In this document: in pieces, positions 1 through 8,192 of the stretch
How the letters are laid out: each line of letters starts with the position of its first letter
How positions within the stretch are numbered: position 1 is the stretch's first letter
NCBI RefSeq assembly: GCF_024294905.1
Contig: NZ_JANCOC010000009.1
Location: forward strand, 40,718-104,717
Direction of reading: 5' to 3'
Source: Rothia gullae
GTDB lineage: Bacteria; Actinomycetota; Actinomycetes; Actinomycetales; Micrococcaceae
Length of the DNA: 64,000 nucleotides
Translations under genes and position numbers: made by a program
Notes under the pieces: model-generated
Database searches by the model: none
Told to the model about the DNA's origin: nothing
The model's input: only the letters and a program-made list of their open reading frames with translations

Positions 1-262
1 ATGCGGGGCGTATACAGTTCGCGAGAAAGCGCGAGTACTTGTGCTGAGTAAGAGTAAAAGAAGAGTGAAAACAGGCTACCAGGCGGTAACCGAAGCTGAG
101 CAATATGCCGAGTGAGTTGGTGAATGAAAGAACCCAGGCGGGGCAGAACGCCCCATTATTCGAGAGAGATGTTGAGTGAAAGCCTGTATGCAAACCCAGA
201 GAAATGGCACCCTACCCCATGAGGAGGCGAGGCAGGGTGCCAACCCAAAGGAGGCTGTCGCC
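1..262. other. Left edge, no gene recognised
   Basis: No convincing coding frame is seen in this stretch. Its only clear structure is the hairpin at 206-241 that follows the small minus-strand gene. Confidence 0.5.
206..241 (-). terminator. Terminator-like hairpin after the 54-residue gene
   Basis: Arms GGCACCCT (206-213) and AGGGTGCC (234-241) form a perfect 8-bp stem with a 20-nt loop. On the minus strand the stem is followed by a moderately T-rich stretch. It lies about 20 bp beyond the stop of the small gene at 263-427. Confidence 0.5.
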
Positions 263-427
263 TTACTTACCGAACTTCTCAGTCAGCTTGGAGACGTTGT
301 CGGTCACGACCTCTTCAACCTTGGCAACGTGCTCGTCGGTGACGACCTCCTTGCCAGCCTTCTCGTTGATGACTTCCTGAGCCTTGTTGAGGCCCTGCTC
401 AACGGTGCCCTTGATATCGAAGCCCAC
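263..427 (-). CDS. 54-residue antitoxin-like small protein
   Basis: A short reading frame on the minus strand starts at GTG 427, six bases after a perfect AGGAGG, and ends with TAA at 263-265. The 54-residue product is acidic and lysine-rich (MGFDIKGTVEQGLNKAQEVI near the N-terminus, KLTEKFGK at the end) and looks wholly helical. The pattern of spaced Lys/Glu/Asp and a conserved-looking INEKAGKE stretch resembles the small actinobacterial proteins grouped as MT0933/Rv0909-like antitoxins; that match is by eye and not certain. No toxin gene lies next to it, so a toxin-antitoxin role is not supported by context. It could equally be a CsbD-like stress protein. The strong ribosome-binding site and following hairpin argue that it is truly expressed. 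Confidence 0.72.
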   Translation of the reverse strand: MGFDIKGTVEQGLNKAQEVINEKAGKEVVTDEHVAKVEEVVTDNVSKLTEKFGK

Positions 428-862
428 GGGGGCCTCCTTTCTGCGCTTTCGCGCTCTAAACCCTCACCTTGGGTGAGGTACCTGCCCGGGGCGGGCAGAA
501 AACTGGAGTGTGATGCATTGGCGGACCAAACCTGCAAGCTGGGCTTGTATATGACGGTCGAACCCGGTGTAGATGCTATCCATATGCCGGACTATGTGCG
601 TCGAAACTTTACAGCTCACGGATTGCGTCCGTCGATAAGTGTATATACCTGCGGGGGGAAGAAAAACCACTCTCGGAAAACGTGGCGCCACTTTTGACCA
701 ATGACCAAAAAATTATGGCTTATCAGTGTATTATTACGGGGGATAAGCGGAGGAAATTTGCAGAAACTCGCAGGAAACTTCCAGCTATGAATATTGTTCA
801 AACCCCCGAAAAAACGCCCCTATGACACCCCACCGACTAATGACAGACCTCAGTGCCCAACC
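428..862. other. Intergenic region, small gene to galK
   Basis: This 435-bp gap must carry the promoter of the 54-residue gene (reading left) and the 3' end of the galK transcript. No conserved promoter, RNA or further gene was recognised, and no strong terminator is visible after galK. Confidence 0.4.
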
Positions 863-2260
863 CTACAACACCGGAATATCCGTAGGAGCAGCGCCCACAG
901 CCCAATCATGAGACGCTGCAAAACCAGCAACCATCGGCAAAAAACGAGGCGCCGCATAGCTGCGCACAGCATACGCAGTCGCCACCGCATCCGCGGCAGC
1001 CTCCAGCTGAGAGGTCGGAATCAACGCCATCACCGCGCCACCAAAACCGCCACCCACAATACGGGCACCCAGTGCGCCCCGATCCAGGCACACCTGCACC
1101 GCAGCATCAATCTCAGGGCGAGAAACACGCAACTCATCACGCATCGACACAAACGACTCCGTGAAAATACGACCCGCCTCCTCAAACGCCGCGCAACCCA
1201 GCTCATCAGCATGCTGCAGCAAATAGCTCGCACGACCCACCAGAGTCATATCGTGGAACGCATGACGCACCCAACCACGCGGGAATGAACACGGACGACC
1301 CGCATCCTCCAGGGCATCCAAGGCACGATTCACCGAAGAATCCACCAAATCAGCACGCCACGCCTTCGCCGCACGCGCATCCATACCCGCACACGACAAA
1401 TCCTCCGGCAAAGCATCACGCAAAAAACGCAGACCCAAAGCATCAGCGCACGCCTCAGATGCCGCACGACGAGCCGCAAAACCGCCATCCGTTAGCTCAT
1501 GCGGAGTGTTCGTATCAATCACCAAAAAACTCAGGCCATGCTGGGCAATATCCACCGCAACCGGCTCAATCGAAAAATCACGGAAATCAACCACCAGAGC
1601 CTGCTCCGGATGCGAACGCAACGACGCCGTCTGATCCAGGCCACCCGTATGCGCGCCAGCCACCTTATTCTCAGCTGTAATACACACCTGAGCCAGACGC
1701 GCACGCAACGCATCACCATCAGCCGGGGTAGCATCCGCCTCCGGGCACTCCTCACGCACCGGACACGAGAGCTCCAACAGTGCCAACCCCGTCGAACACT
1801 CCAAAGCCGCCGAAGACGACAAACCGCCACCCACCGGAACACGAGAATTAATCAGCAGATCAGCACCAAACTCATCGGGCAGCATGATATCCCTGCCACC
1901 CTCCTGATTCATCGCCCACGCAACACCCGCCACATACGTGAACCAGCCCTTGAGATGCCCCGGCTGAATATCGCGAATCACAACCGTGCGCTCGTCCCCC
2001 GGCATCTGCAACGACGAAGCACGCAATACACCATCACGACGCAACGCACCCGCAATATACGTGCGATACGGCAACGGCATCGGCAGACACGAGCCACCCA
2101 AAAAATCAATGTACTCGCCCAAAAGATTCAGACGCCCAGGCGCAGACCACACACCATCAGGCTCATAACCATACGCAGTAATAAACTCCTCACGCACACG
2201 CGCAATCTCCGCGCTATGGTCCGGAAGAGCCGCCCACTGGGCGGTAGCGGTCATCGACAT
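863..2260 (-). CDS. galK: Galactokinase
   Basis: GHMP-family kinase of 465 residues that phosphorylates galactose to galactose-1-phosphate in the Leloir pathway (cytoplasm). The galactokinase N-terminal signature is at residues 42-53 (GRLNLLGEYIDF), the ATP-binding glycine/serine loop follows as VPVGGGLSSSAALE, the catalytic-Asp region reads GGLDQTASL, and the C-terminal GHMP motif is GARIVGGGFGGAVMAL. The start ATG at 2260 has an AGAGGTG site just upstream. The signature is unusual: the His that normally follows the Glu (GEH.D) is Tyr50 here, and the last Tyr is Phe. It is slightly longer than typical bacterial GalK (about 380-400). No galT or galE lies beside it; the only near neighbour is a TetR regulator upstream on the same strand. 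Family assignment is firm; exact sugar specificity is less so. Confidence 0.9.
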   Translation of the reverse strand: MSMTATAQWAALPDHSAEIARVREEFITAYGYEPDGVWSAPGRLNLLGEYIDFLGGSCLPMPLPYRTYIAGALRRDGVLRASSLQMPGDERTVVIRDIQPGHLKGWFTYVAGVAWAMNQEGGRDIMLPDEFGADLLINSRVPVGGGLSSSAALECSTGLALLELSCPVREECPEADATPADGDALRARLAQVCITAENKVAGAHTGGLDQTASLRSHPEQALVVDFRDFSIEPVAVDIAQHGLSFLVIDTNTPHELTDGGFAARRAASEACADALGLRFLRDALPEDLSCAGMDARAAKAWRADLVDSSVNRALDALEDAGRPCSFPRGWVRHAFHDMTLVGRASYLLQHADELGCAAFEEAGRIFTESFVSMRDELRVSRPEIDAAVQVCLDRGALGARIVGGGFGGAVMALIPTSQLEAAADAVATAYAVRSYAAPRFLPMVAGFAASHDWAVGAAPTDIPVL

Positions 2261-2411
2261 GGAACACCTCTGATAAAGCCCAACAGGGCACTAAGATATA
2301 AACAACACCCCACCCGCACCAGATACCCAACAGGCAACAGCGCAAGTACGTGTCACATCTAGACTAAAGCAGACAACCGGCGAACATCGACTCAATCGCC
2401 AAACTGCACCA

Positions 2412-2462
2412 GTACCAGGGCGCAGCAAGTACCAGGGTGCGGCAGGTACCAGGTGCGGCAGG
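2412..2462. repeat. Three tandem 17-bp repeats upstream of galK
   Basis: GTACCAGGG units start at 2412, 2429 and 2446, exactly 17 bp apart. Copies read GTACCAGGGCGCAGCAA, GTACCAGGGTGCGGCAG and GTACCAGGTGCGGCAGG. They lie about 150-200 bp upstream of the galK start and just downstream of the tetR-like gene, so they may be regulator sites or a simple tandem duplication. Confidence 0.8.
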
Positions 2463-2489
2463 GGAGAACTATACTCAACACACGGAAAA

Positions 2490-2524
2490 GCCCCGCACCC
2501 CCACAAGGGGGGGGGGCACGGGGC
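2490..2524 (-). terminator. Terminator after the TetR gene
   Basis: A GC-rich hairpin pairs GCCCCG with CGGGGC and an inner CCCCC with GGGGG. On the minus strand it is followed by TTTTCC, the usual form of an intrinsic terminator. It sits 40 bp past the stop of the TetR gene at 2564. Confidence 0.75.
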
Positions 2525-2563
2525 ACCATACACAACTAATAAACCAAAAGAGGAACAGGCGAC

Positions 2564-3166
2564 TTACGCATCCTGCGTATAAGGCTCCTGCACCACCATC
2601 ATCGAATCAATCGCAGAAAGCAGGTCCTGACGGTAACGGTTAAACGCATTCTCAATCAGAGGAACATCGCCACTCACCACAGCCTCCTGCGGAGAAATCA
2701 GCGGCAGAGTCTGATACTCCTCCACCAGGCTCAATGCAATATGGGTCAACAAACGAGCACGACGCAGCGCCTCCGCATGGCCCAAACCAAGAGCCTGGAA
2801 CTCATGAGCCATAGCCACCACAGGCTTCAACTCACGAGGATGCAGAGCTAAGCTCAAACGCACCACCTCAGGGCACTCACGAATCGGGTACAGCAAAGAG
2901 AACAGAAGATCACCGCGGCGAATCATCGAAGCGCGAATAGCCTCCGGATTCGGCTCAGCCTCCTCAGACATCGACTTCGGGGCACGAGCCAGAATGTAAT
3001 CCGCCAACAGAATGAGAAGCTGCTGCTTATTCTTCACGTGGTAGTACAGAGCGCCGGGAGCCACGTGAAGCTCCTGAGCGAGTCGGCGCATGGAAAGGTC
3101 CGCCAAACCGTAGGTCGCCAAGACCTCGTAGGCGGTATCTAGAATCTTTTCACGGGAAAGTACCAC
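2564..3166 (-). CDS. TetR-family transcriptional regulator
   Basis: 200-residue regulator starting at GTG 3166 behind a GAAAGG site. The N-terminal helix-turn-helix is clear: ILDTAYEVLATYGLADLSMR, then RRLAQELHVAPGALYYHVKN, with the recognition helix containing the typical G.LYYHV. The remaining helical domain resembles the TetR class ligand-binding domain (TetR_C_1). It lies immediately upstream of galK on the same strand but a strong terminator separates them, so it is probably transcribed alone. Its target is unknown; candidates are itself, galK through the 17-bp repeats, or the gene to the right, whose promoter shares the 290-bp divergent gap. Confidence 0.9.
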   Translation of the reverse strand: MVLSREKILDTAYEVLATYGLADLSMRRLAQELHVAPGALYYHVKNKQQLLILLADYILARAPKSMSEEAEPNPEAIRASMIRRGDLLFSLLYPIRECPEVVRLSLALHPRELKPVVAMAHEFQALGLGHAEALRRARLLTHIALSLVEEYQTLPLISPQEAVVSGDVPLIENAFNRYRQDLLSAIDSMMVVQEPYTQDA

Positions 3167-3457
3167 CCTTTCATTTTAGGGTGTTCAAATCTGTAACGTG
3201 AGCAAGATGCACCCCGCGGCAAACAAAAACTCCCCAAATACGCGGTACAAACCCAAAAATGAATGTTGATTCTCACCCACCCGGAGCGAACGGTTCGCGT
3301 TTCACGAGCACTTTTGCCACCAAAAACGCTCCAGCACACACGGAATAGGTAGCCGCCCACGCTCTCGGCATAAAATCACGTCTTAAACCACCCAAAATCG
3401 CCAAGACAGGTAAACCTCGCGGGCGCACGCCCCAAAATCAGGTGTTTAATATTCAGT

Positions 3458-4408
3458 ATGAGCAACGCATTTTCTGAACTAATCGAGCGCGCCACCGCAG
3501 GCGAAGGCCTCAATCGCGAAGAAATCCACACCCTCCTCGTGGACGGTGACGGACAGGACTTCGCCCTCATCGAGGCAGCCTCCGTAGTGCGCCGTAACGA
3601 ATTTCGTAACATGATTGCAATCCACACCGAAGATGAAGCACTCGCCGACGCCCTGGGCACTCGCTCTATCGCCGTGGACTCCTACGAAGTACTGGATATC
3701 TCCCGCGATATCGACTCCGAAGAACTCGCGGCAAGCATTGAACGTATTGCTGAATCCTCCGCAATCGGCGTGACCGTACTACTGCCCGAAAATGCAGTAC
3801 CCATGATGCTGATGCGCGTGCTGTCCATCCTGCGCCTGGCAGCGCCCGCCAAGGTTATTCATCTGCCCGAAGGCTACGAACAGTCCCTGCGCTCGCTGAC
3901 CTCACTCGCAATGCACGTGGTCAGCGCTATCACCATTACCGACGACATTGAGCAATGGCCGATGGTCAACGAGGTGCTCAAAGCACTGCGTCACGGCGGC
4001 ATCGTCATTTCCGGCACCGGTGGACGCGACGCCCTCGCAGGCTACCTGCGTTACCTCTCCGACCTGGGCGTGGACCTCATGGGTCACCGCGATGCACGCG
4101 GCTCCGCCTGCGGCTCGGTTGACGGTGGCGGCTGCGGCTGTGGCTCGGGTGGCTGCGGTAGCCACGAGGAGTCGGCACCTTCCGCCGGTGGTTGCGGTTG
4201 CGGCTCGGGCGGATGCGGTTCCTCCGCTGAAGCTCCGGCTGAGGCTCACGGCCACTCCCACGGTGGTGGTGGTTGCTGCGGCGGCCACGACGAACCGAAG
4301 GAAGAAAAGGGAGGCTGCTGTGGCGGCCACGACGAGCCCGAACCGGTCGTGGAGGAAGCTCCCGCTGGCGGTTGCGGCTGCGGTGCTGGTGGATGCGGCT
4401 CTAAATAA
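3458..4408 (+). CDS. Two-domain protein with a 14-cysteine Gly/His-rich tail
   Basis: 316 residues, function unknown. Residues 1-213 form a soluble domain. Its N-terminal helix pair (GLNREEIHTLL, then FALIEAASVVRRNEF) resembles the leader of BioB-type radical-SAM enzymes, and residues near 175-205 (VISGTGGRDALAGYLRYL) resemble the end of the BioB C-terminal domain, but the Cys-x3-Cys-x2-Cys cluster and most of the barrel are absent. Residues 214-316 are a low-complexity tail with 14 Cys and 6 His: three GGCGCG(S/A)GGCGS blocks, a HGHSH stretch and two GGCCGGHDEP blocks separated by acidic linkers. Such Cys/His density suggests binding of a soft metal (Cu, Zn, Ni) or iron-sulphur assembly. The tail DNA is strongly repetitive (about 4097-4405). 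It is transcribed alone and ends before a very long hairpin. The BioB link is a weak inference. Confidence 0.75.
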   Translation: MSNAFSELIERATAGEGLNREEIHTLLVDGDGQDFALIEAASVVRRNEFRNMIAIHTEDEALADALGTRSIAVDSYEVLDISRDIDSEELAASIERIAESSAIGVTVLLPENAVPMMLMRVLSILRLAAPAKVIHLPEGYEQSLRSLTSLAMHVVSAITITDDIEQWPMVNEVLKALRHGGIVISGTGGRDALAGYLRYLSDLGVDLMGHRDARGSACGSVDGGGCGCGSGGCGSHEESAPSAGGCGCGSGGCGSSAEAPAEAHGHSHGGGGCCGGHDEPKEEKGGCCGGHDEPEPVVEEAPAGGCGCGAGGCGSK

Positions 4409-4444
4409 TCCGCTAGAAGTAGCTACCCCAAGCAATATATTCCA

Positions 4445-4509
4445 AATATAGAGTTTTCCCCTGAATAACCTGCTGAAAAGTGAGGATATTCAGGGGAAAA
4501 CTCTATATT
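4445..4509 (+). terminator. 23-bp perfect hairpin
   Basis: Arms 4445-4467 and 4487-4509 are perfectly complementary over 23 bp with a 19-nt loop. The arm ends are A/T-rich, so the structure could terminate transcription of the Cys-tail gene. It is far longer than a usual intrinsic terminator stem. Confidence 0.8.
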
Positions 4510-4656
4510 CCACATAAAGCATTAGGCTTAGAGGTAAACAACGCCACAATAAACGCTACAGAACCCCCTATCCGAAAAACGGAATGAGCCCCTCCGGTAG
4601 AGTAGAAAGACGTAGCCGACTAACCCTAGCCGCGCGAAAGGAACAACACCGGACCA

Positions 4657-6399
4657 ATGCTTTACCTCTCCGTTATTGTCATCATCCTGATTGCGACCGT
4701 GTTCATGGTCAGCGTCGGTGACCGACTCAACCTCCCCTGGCCGGTCATGATGACCCTGCTCGGCACCGCCGCGCTCTTCATCCCCAACCGACCGGACCTT
4801 ACTATCGACAGCGACATCATCCTGCCGATCTTCCTTCCGCCGCTACTGTGGGCCATCGGCGTTAAATTCTCCTGGGGCACCCTGCGCCGCCGCTGGAAAT
4901 CCGTACTGCTCTACTCGGTCCTTCTCACCACCGTCTCCGCCCTGGCAATTGCCGGCGCAGCCATGTGGTGGGTCCCCGGCATGACCATCGCCGTCGCCCT
5001 TGCCGTCGGCGCAGCCGTATCCCCACCCGACCCCGTCGCCGTGGAAGCAGTCGCTGAGCCCGTCGGTATTCCCCGACGACTCATCGGCACCCTGCAGACC
5101 GAAGGTAGCTTCAACGACGCTATCGCAATCGTTCTCTTCCACGCCGCAATCCACTCCATGACCAGCAGCCACCACATCGAGCCGCTCTCCGTTGCCAAAG
5201 ACTTCGTGCTCGGCTCAATCCTCGCGGTCATTGTTGGTTACATCTTCGGCTGGCTCGGCGGCTACGTTCGCCAGCGCGCCCACGACGTGGTCACCAGCAA
5301 CGCCGTGACCCTCGTGATCCCCTTCGGTGCCTACCTCGCTGCTGAAAGCGTGCACGCCTCCGGCGTTATTGCCGTGGTCATCGGCGCTATCCAGTTCACC
5401 AGCACCAAATACATGGCGGCACTCGAAGCGGAAGAACGCCTCTCCTCCACCTCCTTCTGGCAGATTATTGAGCTGCTCATGACCGGTGTCGCCTTCGGCC
5501 TCATCGGCCTGCAGGCAAGTAGCATCATCACCACCGCCGACCCCTCCCGTACCGCAGGCCTCTTCGCTGACGGTGCCCTGGTCGCACTGGTCGCCATCCT
5601 GGTGCGCCTCATCTGGTTCACTATCGTCTGGCTGGCAGGACGCAAGAACCCCATCCACGAGGGCGCCCCCGAAAACTTCGCCGAAGTTATCGTCATGACC
5701 TGGTCCGGCATGCGAGGCCTCGTGACCCTGATTCTTGCCCTGTCCATCCCCGTGGTCAACGGCACCGAACAGGTCCGCCAGGACGCCATCGTCATGATGC
5801 TCTCCGTACTCTTCTTCACTCTCGTGCTACCCGGCCTGACCCTGCCCATGCTCGTAAAGGTCCTTGGCGTGCGGGCTAACCATGAAGAAGAAACCGCCGT
5901 ACCCGAACTGCTCAAGATCGCGCAGAACGCCGCCCTTGAAGCACTGCAGGCAGAAGCGAAAGCAAGCACCGACCCTGAGACCTATGCCCGCGTGAAGGAA
6001 ATGTGCTCCGCCATTACCCGCCGCGACGAAATCAGTGAGGCGTTACCCGAAGAATACAAACAGTACATGGAGAAACTTAAGGACAAGAGGAACGACTTCG
6101 TGCGCCTGCGCGATGCCGCCCTCGTCGCCGCGCAGAACGAGGTCATTGCCGCACAGGACCGCTACGACTCCCACGACGTGACCCGCGTGGTGCGTAAGCT
6201 GGACATCCTGGCGCAGGCTGAAAGCATCCGCGCCTCCGGCATGTTCATTCTGCCCGCCATGACCGCCGGCGCGGTCGCCATGGAACGCTACAACCTCTGG
6301 AAGAAGCACCAGGGCACCCTGAGCACCAGCGCAATCCCCGTGGTCGAGAACGCGCCCGCCTCGCCCCTGGTCACCAACGAGGTAACCCCCACATCCTAG
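4657..6399 (+). CDS. CPA1-family Na+/H+ antiporter
   Basis: 580-residue membrane protein of the NhaP/YjcE group exchanging cytoplasmic Na+ (or K+) for external protons. About twelve hydrophobic segments span residues 1-400. Family motifs are present: the ion-binding region SPPDPVAVEA (Asp125) and EGSFNDAIAIV (Asn153-Asp154), plus WSGMRGLVTLILAL near residue 350. Residues about 410-580 are a long hydrophilic helical tail, common in this family and probably regulatory. The start ATG at 4657 follows GAAAGGAAC. It stands alone, preceded by the long hairpin at 4445-4509, so it is likely monocistronic. Cation specificity cannot be read from sequence. Confidence 0.9.
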   Translation: MLYLSVIVIILIATVFMVSVGDRLNLPWPVMMTLLGTAALFIPNRPDLTIDSDIILPIFLPPLLWAIGVKFSWGTLRRRWKSVLLYSVLLTTVSALAIAGAAMWWVPGMTIAVALAVGAAVSPPDPVAVEAVAEPVGIPRRLIGTLQTEGSFNDAIAIVLFHAAIHSMTSSHHIEPLSVAKDFVLGSILAVIVGYIFGWLGGYVRQRAHDVVTSNAVTLVIPFGAYLAAESVHASGVIAVVIGAIQFTSTKYMAALEAEERLSSTSFWQIIELLMTGVAFGLIGLQASSIITTADPSRTAGLFADGALVALVAILVRLIWFTIVWLAGRKNPIHEGAPENFAEVIVMTWSGMRGLVTLILALSIPVVNGTEQVRQDAIVMMLSVLFFTLVLPGLTLPMLVKVLGVRANHEEETAVPELLKIAQNAALEALQAEAKASTDPETYARVKEMCSAITRRDEISEALPEEYKQYMEKLKDKRNDFVRLRDAALVAAQNEVIAAQDRYDSHDVTRVVRKLDILAQAESIRASGMFILPAMTAGAVAMERYNLWKKHQGTLSTSAIPVVENAPASPLVTNEVTPTS

Positions 6400-6583
6400 C
6401 GGGTACCTGCACCGCGTGCATGAACGTTACATTTCTGCCCCTGCCTACGCCACCGAGATAAGCCCGTTGGTCTTTAACTCACACGCGATAGGCAGAGGCA
6501 GAAGCAGATTAAGTCTCAACTATCACCTAAAATGAGAATCAAACGTTAGCTCTCTCAAACTCACGAACACTTTGAAAGTAGAC

Positions 6584-7087
6584 ATGGATTTCAAGACTCT
6601 CTCGCCTGCGTACCTGACCTCCCTCTGCGTAATTTTTTGCGGCGCGCTCTTGATAGGAACCTCCAGCCCCTGGCTCCTGTGGCTCGGCTGGATCCTTCTG
6701 GTTCTTGCGTTGGGCCTGAACGTCCTTGCCTTTGTGCTGTCCGTGGGTAAGGCGAAGGGCGATCCGACCCCCGCACTGGTGACCAACCTGGACAGTTTCG
6801 AATCCTCCGTTGAGAACCGCATCCGCGAGCGCTCGGAGCACCGCCGTGAAGAGCGTGAAGCTGCTAAGCATGGGGCAATTGAGTACGAAGTTGCGGCGCA
6901 GGCTAACCAGGAAGTAGCTCCCGCTGAGGCGACCGAGCCCGCTGAAGCTGCCGAGGCTGTTGAGGTTCGTGAGGAAGAGCCCACCGAATCTCAGCCGATT
7001 GTTGATCGTGCCCCCGGCCGTACGAGCGTTCTGCCCTCGCGTCCCCGTTCGGGTCGTGCCCCCAAGCCCCGCTCCAACGCACGCTAG
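6584..7087 (+). CDS. Small membrane protein with acidic Ala/Glu tail
   Basis: 167 residues if started at ATG 6584, which has GAAAG at optimal spacing; an in-frame TTG at 6572 would add four residues but lacks such a site. Residues 1-60 hold two hydrophobic segments (SPAYLTSLCVIFCGALLIG and WLLWLGWILLVLALGLNVLA). The rest is hydrophilic, first basic and coiled-coil-like (RIRERSEHRREEREAAK), then rich in Ala, Glu and Pro, ending in an Arg/Pro-rich stretch. No family recognised. Its N-terminal SPAYL(T/V)S motif and double membrane hairpin recur in the next gene, so the two are tandem paralogues. Confidence 0.7.
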   Translation: MDFKTLSPAYLTSLCVIFCGALLIGTSSPWLLWLGWILLVLALGLNVLAFVLSVGKAKGDPTPALVTNLDSFESSVENRIRERSEHRREEREAAKHGAIEYEVAAQANQEVAPAEATEPAEAAEAVEVREEEPTESQPIVDRAPGRTSVLPSRPRSGRAPKPRSNAR

Positions 7088-7098
7088 GTAGGTCGGTA

Positions 7099-7345
7099 GT
7101 GAATACGAAGTTTTTGCTTTCACCGGCATACCTGGTTTCTGTTGCCCTGATGCTTGCCGGCGCGGTGCTTTCCGGTGGTCGGTTCATGCTGATCGGCTGG
7201 ATTCTGTGCATTGTGGGTGTCTGCTTGAACGCTATGACCCTGGTGGTGCTGACGAATCGTGAGCAGCTGTACACCATAGACGCGAATGCTACCCAAGGAA
7301 GCCGCCGAAGAGCCCGTTGAAGCACCCGTGCCGAAGATTAACTAA
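7099..7345 (+). pseudogene. Frameshifted paralogue of the preceding small membrane protein
   Basis: Starts at GTG 7099, 11 bp after the previous stop. The first 66 residues repeat the layout of its neighbour: LLSPAYLVSVALMLAGAVLS, GWILCIVGVCLNAMTLVVL, then a hydrophilic region. The frame then reads GSRRRAR and stops at 7320. If one G of the GG at 7297-7298 is removed, the frame continues as TQEAAEEPVEAPVPKIN and stops at 7343-7345, an acidic Ala/Glu/Pro tail just like the neighbour's. This points to a one-base insertion, either a true mutation or a sequencing error. As written, the gene gives a 73-residue product with a basic end. Function unknown. Confidence 0.6.
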
Positions 7346-7400
7346 GGTTTAACCTCCTAAGACGTAAAGACCCCCGCAGAGATTATCTGACGTGAATAAA

Positions 7401-7446
7401 AGACCGTAACCGCCCCCGTACAGGGGAGTGGTTACGGTCTTTTGTT
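7401..7446. terminator. Bidirectional terminator
   Basis: Arms AGACCGTAACC (7401-7411) and GGTTACGGTCT (7430-7440) form a perfect 11-bp stem followed by TTTTGTTG on the plus strand and, on the minus strand, by TTTTATT. It separates the converging small membrane-protein pair and the gene at 7530-8033. Confidence 0.88.
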
Positions 7447-7529
7447 GTCCCTGAATGCTCACCTCGGCTAACGCTCGTCGAATACTTTTGTTTTTTGGGA
7501 GGGAGGGGTGAGCGAGCGCAGTGGGGTCT

Positions 7530-8033
7530 TTAGTGCTGAGTACCCAGCTTCTGCGCCGCGAAATCCGCGTACTCCTGCACGTGCGCGCGAGCCTGCTTGG
7601 TCAGCGCCTTATTCTCATCCAGGATGCGCGCCGACTGCGCCGCCATCAGCTCCAGGTACTGGCGGTCGCGGGTCTTCTTCCATGCGGTGCGTGCCGCCTC
7701 CAGCTCCGCGAAATCGTTGAGCGCCTGACGTTGCATCGTGTAGCGGACCCACATGAGCACCAGAATCAGCACCAGCGGAATGAGGCACGCCCAGCTCTGC
7801 CACAGCCCGTACAGTGCCGCCGCAATGGCACCCAAAACGATCAGCACCGGGGAGATTGAAACGATGGGGGAGTCTGGGCGGTTCTTCTGGTTCTTCACGA
7901 GTGATTCACGCGCCATAGCGCGGAAGGTGTCAGAGAAGCTGGACGGGTCGTACGACTGGGTAGAATCGGCCTGCGGGCTCTTCTGTGACTGATCCTTGCT
8001 GGACTGGTTCTTTGGGGGTTGAGCGGGGCACAT
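7530..8033 (-). CDS. Membrane protein of unknown function
   Basis: 167 residues when started at ATG 8033, which has a GTGAGG site six bases upstream; a longer frame to GTG 8084 begins inside the parS-like palindrome and is unlikely. The N-terminal 60 residues are Gln/Ser/Lys-rich and disordered-looking. Two adjacent hydrophobic segments follow (IVSISPVLIVLGAIAAALYG and WACLIPLVLILVLMWVRY). The C-terminal third is a charged, probably coiled-coil helix (LEAARTAWKKTRDRQYLEL). No family recognised. It shares the bidirectional terminator at 7401-7446 with the genes converging from the left. Confidence 0.72.
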   Translation of the reverse strand: MCPAQPPKNQSSKDQSQKSPQADSTQSYDPSSFSDTFRAMARESLVKNQKNRPDSPIVSISPVLIVLGAIAAALYGLWQSWACLIPLVLILVLMWVRYTMQRQALNDFAELEAARTAWKKTRDRQYLELMAAQSARILDENKALTKQARAHVQEYADFAAQKLGTQH

Positions 8034-8076
8034 AGAAACCTCACGGGGATACACGGGGAGTAACGGGAAAGCGGGG

Positions 8077-8092
8077 TGTTTCACGTGAAACG
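8077..8092. other. parS: parS-like ParB-binding site
   Basis: TGTTTCACGTGAAACG matches the bacterial consensus TGTTTCACGTGAAACA at 15 of 16 positions and contains the full 14-bp palindrome GTTTCACGTGAAAC (8078-8091). It lies upstream of the gene at 7530-8033, not inside a gene. ParB (Spo0J) binding is expected from known consensus; ParB itself is not in the window. Confidence 0.85.
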
Positions 8093-8192
8093 GGGGAGTA
8101 GGCGGCGAGTACGCGCGAGAGAAGCGGCGAGCATGAGGAAGCGGCTGGCGGCTCAGCGCTCGCCGCGCCTAAATGCCAGCCGGGGGGAGCTT

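Larger units (their letters stand above)
2261..2563. other. galK upstream region with tandem repeats
   Basis: A 303-bp gap holding the presumed galK promoter, three 17-bp tandem repeats (2412-2462) and the TetR terminator (2490-2524). No gene seen. Confidence 0.5.
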
